NCBI RefSeq assembly: GCF_036250695.1
Contig: NZ_CP109427.1
Coordinates: 5,394,001 to 5,458,000, forward strand
Length of the DNA stretch: 64,000 nt
Direction of reading: 5' to 3'
Source: Streptomyces sp. NBC_01497
GTDB lineage: Bacteria > Actinomycetota > Actinomycetes > Streptomycetales > Streptomycetaceae
Both the position numbers and the translations under genes were made by a program. How positions within the stretch are numbered: the first letter of the stretch is position 1; each line of letters opens with the position of its first letter. A model generated the notes under the pieces. It searched no databases and was not told the DNA's origin. It worked only from the letters and a program-made list of their open reading frames with translations. This document shows positions 58,518-64,000 of this stretch, one piece after another.

Positions 58518-59516
58518 TCAGGCGGCGGACTTGCGAACGAAGCGGCCGACGAGCAGATTGATGCCGGCGATGATCAGCAGCAGGGCGAGCATGGCCCAGG
58601 CGACGGCGGCGGCCGGCCCCAAGTGGCCCAGCTTCCAGCCGTAGTTGTAGAGGTAGACACTGAGCGTCTCGTACTGGTTCTGGTTGCCTCCGGTGGCCCC
58701 CAGCGTGCCGCCTTCGAGCAGCAGCGGCTCGCCGAACAGCTGCATGGAGCCGATCGTCGAGATCACGATCGTGAAGAGGATCGTGGGCCGCAGGGAGGGG
58801 ATGGTGACCTTGCGGAACTGCTGCCAGCGGGTCGCCCCGTCGAGGGCCGCGGCCTCGTACAGGTCGGTCGGGACGGCCTGCATGGCGGCGAGGTAGATCA
58901 GCGTGTTGTACCCGGTCCAGCGCCAGATGACGATGACCGAGATGGCGATCTTCGACGTCCACTGGCCGTTGGCCCAGTTGGTGTGGCCCAGGCCGATGAA
59001 GTGCAGCAGCCAGTTGAGGATGCCGCCGTCGGCGCGGAAGACGAGGGCGAAGACCAGGGCGGCGGAGGCCACCGAGGTGGCGTACGGGGTCAGGATGAGC
59101 GTACGGAAGAACGTGCTGGCGCGGAGCCGGTAGTTGAGGAGATGAGCCAGTCCGAGCGCCATCAGCAGCTGCGGAACGGTCGAGATGACACCGATGATGA
59201 AGGTGTTGGCGACCGCGGTCCAGAACTCGGAGTCGTGCAGGATCGTGTCGAAGTTCGCCCAGCCGACCCACTGCATCTGGTCGAGCCCCGTCATCTCCAC
59301 ACGGTGCAGGGCGATCCAGCCGGTGTAGACGAGGGGGAACAGCCCGAAGGCGCCGAAGACGAGGAAGAACGGGGCGATGTAGGCGTACGGCGAAGCCTTG
59401 TCGTCGAAGCGCCACAGCCGGCTGCGCCAGGAGCCGCGAGCCGCCGCGGGGGGCGGGGGAGCGGACCGGCGGGGCGGCGGGACGTGCGCGTCCCGGGTGG
59501 GTGTCGAGGTGGCCAC
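58518..59516 (-). CDS. cebF: Cellobiose/cellotriose ABC transporter permease
   Basis: The GTG at 59516 gives 332 residues. A Pro/Arg-rich leader precedes a MalF-type permease: ASPYAYIAPFFLVFGAFGLFPLVYTGWIAL for TM1, then six helices in all. The EAA loop is DLYEAAALDGATRWQQFRKVTIPSLRPTILF. The segment FGEPLLLEGGTLGATGGNQNQYETLSVYLYNYGW is characteristic of cellobiose-type permeases. It works with CebG and the CebE lipoprotein. A 409-base gap separates it from cebE, longer than is usual for this operon. Confidence 0.88.
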   Translation of the reverse strand: MATSTPTRDAHVPPPRRSAPPPPAAARGSWRSRLWRFDDKASPYAYIAPFFLVFGAFGLFPLVYTGWIALHRVEMTGLDQMQWVGWANFDTILHDSEFWTAVANTFIIGVISTVPQLLMALGLAHLLNYRLRASTFFRTLILTPYATSVASAALVFALVFRADGGILNWLLHFIGLGHTNWANGQWTSKIAISVIVIWRWTGYNTLIYLAAMQAVPTDLYEAAALDGATRWQQFRKVTIPSLRPTILFTIVISTIGSMQLFGEPLLLEGGTLGATGGNQNQYETLSVYLYNYGWKLGHLGPAAAVAWAMLALLLIIAGINLLVGRFVRKSAA

Positions 59517-59925
59517 GGTCGGAATCCTTGTCCTTGTCCTGGGGTGGGGCCTTGGGGCGGCGGAGGCCGTCTTCGTCGGTGGCGCCGTCGCGCGGGTGCC
59601 GCTTCCGGTGCCGGTTCCGGTGCAGGTCGTGCCGCCCGGCCGGCGCGTCCGGGCAAGCCGGGTCCTCCGGCGCGTCCGGTGGACACCCCGCGGGTCGGGC
59701 ACGGGTCCGGCGGCCGGTGCTCGTGCGGGCCGTGCCGCGACCCGCCGTGCGCCCGCCGCGCCCCGGCCCGGCGGGGAGACCGGGGCGGGGGGCGGGAACG
59801 GGGAGCCGCGGCCCGCGGTCAGGTCAGCCGTCCCGGGGATCCGGGGATCCGGCGGACCGGTGCGGCCCGGCGGCCGGGTGCAGGGGGCGGCCGGAGTCAC
59901 GCTCGGCCACCCCCGGGCGCGACCG
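59517..59925. other. Long gap between cebE and cebF
   Basis: No gene is supported. The cebF side has GTCCTTGTCCTTGTCCT-type repeats (59526-59542), and a CCGGTTCCGGTGC-rich stretch follows. GGGGATCCGGGGATCCGG (59836-59853) contains a direct repeat. One or more of these could form mRNA hairpins that lower cebFG expression relative to cebE. Confidence 0.5.
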
Positions 59926-61260
59926 TCAGCCGATGACCTTGTCGATGGTCTTGGTCGCCGCCGCCCACGCGTCGGCCGGCTTGGTGCCGCGCTGCTCCAT
60001 GTTGTTGATCTGGTTGGAGATGGTGTCCTTGATGACGCCGTCCTTCGGGCCGAGCACGGCCGCCGGGATCGACGCGGCCTCCTGCGCGTAGATCTTTCCG
60101 ATCGGCGCGTTGTTGAAGTACGGGAGGGTCGCGTTCTGCACGGCCGGCAGCGTGTACGCGCCCTGGTTGGACGGGAACACCCCGATCGCCTTGAAGGTGG
60201 CCGCCTGCTGGGCCGGTGCCGTCAGCCAGGCCACGAGGTCCGTGGCCTCCTTCACGTGCTTGCCGCTCTTGGGCACGGAGAGGAAGGAGCCGCCCCAGTT
60301 GGCCGCCGCCGTACCGGGCGCCTTGGCGATGTCCCACTTGCCCTTGAACGAGGGGCCCGCGTTCGTGGAGATCTGACCGGCCATCCACGCCGGGCACACC
60401 ACCGTCGCGACCGTGCCCTTGCGCAGCGCCGCCACCCACGGGTCGTTGAACTGGGCGAGCCCCTGCGTCAGCTTCTTGCTCGCCGCCTCCGCCGCGAGGT
60501 TCCAGCCCTCCTTCACGCTGGGGCTGCTCTTGTAGACGGGCTTGCCGTCCTTGTCGTAGTACTGCTCCGCGCTGGAGCTGACGACCGCGTTGTACATGGC
60601 GCTCGCGGAGTCCATGAAGAAGGTGCCCGCGGGAGCCTTCTTCTGGTACTGCTCACCCAGCTTGAGGTAGTCCTGCCAGCCGCCCGAGACGAGCTGCGCG
60701 ACCTTGTCGCGGTCCGTGGGCAGGCCGGCCTTCGCGAACAGGTCGCGGTTGTAGCAGAGCGACATCGGGCCGATGTCGGTGCCCGCGCCGATGACCTGGC
60801 CGCCGGACGTGGTGGCCTGCGCCTCCTTCCAGCTCACCCAGTCGGAGGGCTTGATCGCCTTGCTCAGGTCGACGAAGGAGTCGGCCTTCGTGTCGACGAC
60901 CTCCTTGATGCGCCCGACCTCGATGCCCGTGACGTCGCCGAGGCCGCTGCCCGAGTTCAGCTCCTGGAGCAGCTTCGGGTAGTAAACGGTCTCGTCCGCG
61001 GTGACGTCCTCTTTCACCGTGATGTTCGGGTGGAGCTTGTGGTACTGGGCGAACAGGCCGGCTTCCTTGTAGCCGAACTGCCCGTAGTCCGCGACGGTCA
61101 GGGTGATCTTCCCGTTCGCCGAGTCCGAGCCGGAGCCCGCGTCGTTCGTGTCGCTGCTACAGCCCGTCAGCAGCAGCGCGGAGGCGGTGAGGACCGCGGT
61201 CGTGAGAGCTGCGGCGCCTCCTCTGCCTCGTCGGCTACCGACAGTGCGGGTGATGCGCAT
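59926..61260 (-). CDS. cebE: Cellobiose/cellotriose-binding lipoprotein
   Basis: The ATG at 61260 gives 444 residues. The signal peptide has basic TRTVGSRRGRGG, a hydrophobic stretch and lipobox LLTG-C34. The mature protein is a family 1 solute-binding protein: ITLTVADYGQFGYKEAGLFAQYHKLHPNITVKED, then GIEVGRIKEVVDTKADSF and GTDIGPMSLCYNRDLFAKAGLPTDRDKV. The gene order matches CebE-F-G-BglC of streptomycetes. It is tethered to the outer membrane face and hands cello-oligomers to CebFG. A perfect CebR operator lies 109 bases upstream, with the promoter just beyond it. Confidence 0.9.
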   Translation of the reverse strand: MRITRTVGSRRGRGGAAALTTAVLTASALLLTGCSSDTNDAGSGSDSANGKITLTVADYGQFGYKEAGLFAQYHKLHPNITVKEDVTADETVYYPKLLQELNSGSGLGDVTGIEVGRIKEVVDTKADSFVDLSKAIKPSDWVSWKEAQATTSGGQVIGAGTDIGPMSLCYNRDLFAKAGLPTDRDKVAQLVSGGWQDYLKLGEQYQKKAPAGTFFMDSASAMYNAVVSSSAEQYYDKDGKPVYKSSPSVKEGWNLAAEAASKKLTQGLAQFNDPWVAALRKGTVATVVCPAWMAGQISTNAGPSFKGKWDIAKAPGTAAANWGGSFLSVPKSGKHVKEATDLVAWLTAPAQQAATFKAIGVFPSNQGAYTLPAVQNATLPYFNNAPIGKIYAQEAASIPAAVLGPKDGVIKDTISNQINNMEQRGTKPADAWAAATKTIDKVIG

Positions 61261-61368
61261 TCCACTACTCCTTGTTCCGGGGCGGAGGACCTGGTTCCGG
61301 GGTGATCCGGCGAGGGGCCGGTAGGGGTCGGCGCGTGCCGGGACCGGCGTACGGTATCGAGGTGGAAT

Positions 61369-61382
61369 TGGGAGCGCTCCCA
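61369..61382. promoter_or_regulatory. CebR operator at cebE
   Basis: TGGGAGCGCTCCCA is identical to the established CebR box and is part of a perfect 18-bp palindrome (61367-61384). It lies between cebE and cebR. A perfect TTGACA -35 box for cebE is at 61428-61423 on the minus strand, so bound CebR would sit just past the transcription start and block it. Confidence 0.93.
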
Positions 61383-61606
61383 ATCCGGTGCTGCTCGAAG
61401 ACTCACGCCAAGAGGGGCGAAGTGTCAATACTTGAAGTCGGTTCCGTTGCCGGAGCGTGTCCTGGCGTCCCGCCGCTGTCCGGGCGCCCGCCGGGGGCCG
61501 CCCGGAACGACGGCGCGGAGGAAGGGGTGGACCATGGCCGGGAAGCCGTGGTCACAATGAGCCCACCCCGCCCGCACGAGGCGCGCACAGAGCTGGAAGG
61601 TGAACG

Positions 61607-62644
61607 ATGAGCCGAGACGCGAAGGGGCCCGCCGTCAGGGGTTCCGCCCGCCCGACCCTGGAGGCCGTGGCGGCACGGGCGGGTGTCGGCAGGGGCACGG
61701 TCTCCCGCGTGGTCAACGGATCGGCCGGAGTCAGCGCCAGGGCGCGGGCCGCGGTGGAGAAGGCGATCGCCGAGCTGGGGTACGTGCCGAACAGGGCTGC
61801 CCGCACTCTCGTCACAAGTCGAACGGACTCGGTGGCCCTGGTGATACCGGAGGCCGAGACGCGCCTCGTCGCCGAACCGTACTTCTCGGACACCATCCGG
61901 GGCGTGACGGCCGGACTCGCCGAGACCGACATGCAACTGCTGCTGATCCTCGTACGGACGGCGAAGGAACGCGAGCGGCTGGCCGCGTACCTCTCCGCGC
62001 AACGGGTGGACGGGGTGCTGCTGGTCTCCGTGCACGCCGACGACCCGCTGCCCACGCTCCTGGAGACGATCGACATGCCCGCGGTGCTCGGTGGCAGGCG
62101 CTCCGACCGCGAACCGCTCAGCTACGTGCACGCGGACAACACCTCCGGGGCGCGCATCGCCGTCGAGCACCTGCGGGACCGCGGGCGGCGCGCCATCGCG
62201 ACGATCACAGGACCGCTGGACATGGAGGTGGCGCGGGCCCGTCTCGACGGTTACCGCACGGCCCACGGCGACGAGCAGCCCGACGACACCCTCGTGGCGC
62301 ACGCGGACTTCACCGAGGAGGGCGGGGTGCGGGCCATGCGCGAACTCCTCGCGCGCAGAGGGGACCTGGACGCCGTCTTCGCCGCGTCGGACGTGATGGC
62401 GGCGGGCGCGATGCAGGTGCTGCGCGAGGCGGGCAGGCGGGTGCCGCGCGATGTGGCGGTCGTGGGCTTCGACGACTCGATCGTGGCCCGGCACACGGAC
62501 CCGCCGATGACGAGCGTGCGCCAGCCGATCGCCGAGATGGGCCGCACGATGGCCCACATGCTGCTCGACGAGATCGCCCACCCCGGCCTGCCGCACCGCC
62601 ATGTCGTCCTGGCGACGGAACTGGTGGTGCGGGAGTCCTCCTGA
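61607..62644 (+). CDS. cebR: LacI-family repressor of the ceb locus
   Basis: The 345-residue protein starts at ATG 61607. The LacI helix-turn-helix is at about 16-62 (PTLEAVAARAGVGRGTVSRVVNGSAGVSARARAAVEKAIAELGYVPN). The effector domain has TRTDSVALVIPE, the binding-region HADNTSGARIAVEHLRDRGRRAIATI, and AVVGFDDSIVARHTDPPMTSVRQP. This is the expected CebR, which is released from its boxes by cellobiose or cellotriose. Divergence from cebE and two correct operators in this window support the name strongly. Confidence 0.93.
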   Translation: MSRDAKGPAVRGSARPTLEAVAARAGVGRGTVSRVVNGSAGVSARARAAVEKAIAELGYVPNRAARTLVTSRTDSVALVIPEAETRLVAEPYFSDTIRGVTAGLAETDMQLLLILVRTAKERERLAAYLSAQRVDGVLLVSVHADDPLPTLLETIDMPAVLGGRRSDREPLSYVHADNTSGARIAVEHLRDRGRRAIATITGPLDMEVARARLDGYRTAHGDEQPDDTLVAHADFTEEGGVRAMRELLARRGDLDAVFAASDVMAAGAMQVLREAGRRVPRDVAVVGFDDSIVARHTDPPMTSVRQPIAEMGRTMAHMLLDEIAHPGLPHRHVVLATELVVRESS

Positions 62645-62768
62645 CCTCCTGATCCCCTTCACGCGCGCGGCCCGGCCGCCCGTCCTGGGGAGTGCGGGGC
62701 GATGCGGACGGGCGGGGAGTCCGCAGGGAGTCGGCCGTGCGTTGCCGCGGCGCCGGTCGGGGCGGTGG

Positions 62769-63530
62769 TCAGCTCGACGGGCAGCCCGCGTCCGTGCCGC
62801 TGGACTTCCAGCCGGCGCCGCTGACGTGGACACTCACGGCGTTCGTGGCCGTGGGACCTGCGACGGCTGCCGGGCCGGGGCGCGCCGATCGCGGCGAGTC
62901 CGGCACCGCGCGCAGTGCGGCGGCGGCCGTGCACACCACCTGGCGCATGCCGGGGGGCGTGAGCGGTGCGACCCCGTCCGGGAGGGTCACGAGGACCAGC
63001 CCGCCGCCGGTACGGACCGTCGGCGCGCTCGGCAAGCGCGGCAACTCCGTGGTCAGCACAGCCGCTTCGGCCGCGTCCGGGCCGGCGAACACGGCGCGTA
63101 CGGCGGCGGCGACGGAGGGGCCGCCGGCGCGTGGCGCCGCGACGAGGGCGCCGCCCGGGACCGGGGTCGCGCTCCCACCACCGGAGGCGTCGGCGGCGCC
63201 CACGCTGCCGGCGGCGCCCGTGCTGCCTGTGCTGTCCGTGCCGCCGACGCCGCCCGAGGCGCCCGTGCCGCGCGCGCTGCCCGCGCCGCCTGTGCTGTCG
63301 GCGCTGTCCGCTCCGTCCGTGCGGTCCGCGTATCTGTCGTAGAAGAAGACCTGGATCGCGGGAGCCATGCCGGTCGCGGGCTCGCCCGCCTGCACGACCT
63401 CGGACGGCTGCACCCCGCACCCGGCGGCCGCTGCCGCCACCAGGGCGGCCGGTATCAGGAACGCGCGGAGGCGGGAGCGTGCGGAGCGGGCAGGCCGGGC
63501 GCGCCCGGGTCCTGCGGCAGGCCACTTCAC
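62769..63530 (-). CDS. Lipoprotein next to histidine kinase
   Basis: The GTG at 63530 forms a GTGA overlap with the kinase stop, so the pair is coupled. The 253-residue product has a basic start, a hydrophobic stretch and lipobox AAAGC with C38. A long Gly/Ala/Ser/Thr insert (about 72-128) sits between APAIQVFFYDRYAD and a second conserved part GGALVAAPRAGGPSVAAAVRAVF, LVLVTLPDGVAPLTPPGMRQVVCTAAAAL. The two parts resemble a GerMN-like domain. A lipoprotein follows AfsQ1-AfsQ2 in S. coelicolor in a similar arrangement, but identity with that system cannot be shown from this fragment. Confidence 0.7.
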   Translation of the reverse strand: MKWPAAGPGRARPARSARSRLRAFLIPAALVAAAAAGCGVQPSEVVQAGEPATGMAPAIQVFFYDRYADRTDGADSADSTGGAGSARGTGASGGVGGTDSTGSTGAAGSVGAADASGGGSATPVPGGALVAAPRAGGPSVAAAVRAVFAGPDAAEAAVLTTELPRLPSAPTVRTGGGLVLVTLPDGVAPLTPPGMRQVVCTAAAALRAVPDSPRSARPGPAAVAGPTATNAVSVHVSGAGWKSSGTDAGCPSS

Positions 63531-64000
63531 GCGCGCTCCCGACCGGGCTCGTCGCCGGAGCCGTCGCCGGCCAGGGACCCGCTGCCGGGGCCGACGTCCG
63601 GGCCGGGCCCAGGGCGGTGGCCGCTCCCCGGCCCTGCCGCGGTGTCCGCGTCGGGGTCCGGGCACAGCGGCAGTTCCACCGTGAAGACCGCCCCCGCACC
63701 GGGCCGGTTGGCGACGGTCAGGCGCCCGCCGTGCAGGCGTACGTTCTCCGCGGTGATGGCGAGGCCGAGCCCGCTGCTCTCGCTGCGGGTCCTGGTGGCG
63801 TCGGCCTTGTAGAAACGCTCGAAGATGTGCGGCAGGTCCGCGTCCGCGATCCCGGGACCGCCGTCGCTCACCTCCATGACCGCGCGGGGCCGGCCGGCGC
63901 CGCCGGGCTCCGCCCGGGGGCCCGACAGGTCCTCGTGGCCCTCGCGCAGTTCCAGCCGCAGCAGTACCGGGGGCGCGCCGTGGCGCAGCGCGTTGCCGAC
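63527..64000 (-). CDS. Sensor histidine kinase, C-terminal part (5' end outside window)
   Basis: The minus strand reads in frame from the window edge: VGNALRHGAPPVLLRLEL (N-box), then VMEVSDGGPGIADADLPHIFERFYKADATRTRSESSGLGLAITAENV (G1, F and G2 boxes) and GAVFTVELPLCPD. This is the end of a HATPase_c domain plus a Pro/Gly/Asp-rich tail. The transmitter and sensor parts lie outside. The stop overlaps the lipoprotein start by GTGA. The kinase acts at the membrane, and its response regulator should lie upstream, off the window. Confidence 0.9.
   Translation of the reverse strand, partial: VGNALRHGAPPVLLRLELREGHEDLSGPRAEPGGAGRPRAVMEVSDGGPGIADADLPHIFERFYKADATRTRSESSGLGLAITAENVRLHGGRLTVANRPGAGAVFTVELPLCPDPDADTAAGPGSGHRPGPGPDVGPGSGSLAGDGSGDEPGRERA

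Overview
The window reads as chromosomal DNA of a Streptomyces or close relative. GC is very high, GTG and TTG starts are frequent, genes overlap by ATGA or GTGA, and the gene set is typical: class F sortase, HxlR/ROK/IclR regulators, an NsdA-like regulator, and the CebR-cebEFG-bglC cellobiose locus with its TGGGAGCGCTCCCA operators. I see no rRNA, insertion sequence, prophage or CRISPR array. The only RNA genes are two identical tRNA-Lys(CTT) genes. Most of the window is accessory metabolism, transport, surface proteins and signalling.

Layout, left half. 1-1829: MFS exporter (cut by the window edge) divergent from an HxlR regulator. 1950-3318: small membrane protein plus a YidC/Oxa1 insertase. 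3728-8046: FAH-family hydrolase, a heme-degrading-domain (UPF0303) protein and a Gfo/Idh/MocA oxidoreductase divergent from a ROK regulator. 8470-9582: LAxTG-type wall protein. 9620-16882: a phosphonate locus with GntR regulator, FAD oxidase, PhnX-like hydrolase and an ABC importer. It probably takes up 2-aminoethylphosphonate (or an N-alkyl form), oxidises it to phosphonoacetaldehyde and splits the C-P bond without a PhnW transaminase. 17138-19375: TetR, cytochrome P450 and ferredoxin. 20008-22258: HAD phosphatase, surface protein and class F sortase. 22996-26288: NlpC/P60-like wall hydrolase and an SPFH membrane protein. 26369-26442: tRNA-Lys. 26515-30923: IclR regulator and ectoine-type ABC importer ehuBCDA.

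Layout, right half. 31493-33100: a TetR gene that appears frameshifted, divergent from a quinone-oxidoreductase-like enzyme. 33383-36264: luciferase-like monooxygenase, then MerR divergent from an old yellow enzyme. 36403-38739: PAS-GGDEF-EAL protein. 39371-40630: secreted M6-like protease. 40929-41002: second tRNA-Lys. 41021-43403: small hypotheticals and a histidine phosphatase. 43639-48883: PAP2 phosphatase followed by three genes that together look like a split Dna2 (iron-sulfur PD-(D/E)XK nuclease, uncharacterised 581-residue protein, DEAYQ-box SF1B helicase). 49046-52413: NsdA-like regulator, a second primase/polymerase-like small protein and a spermidine-synthase-like methyltransferase fold. 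52532-55298: two-component system divergent from a membrane-anchored protein. 55837-62644: bglC-cebG-cebF-cebE and divergent cebR. 62769-64000: lipoprotein and the end of a histidine kinase.

The best candidate for an undescribed system is the split nuclease-helicase module at 44492-48883. The phosphonate locus, the long hairpin in front of ehuB and the frameshifted TetR are the next most worth checking.
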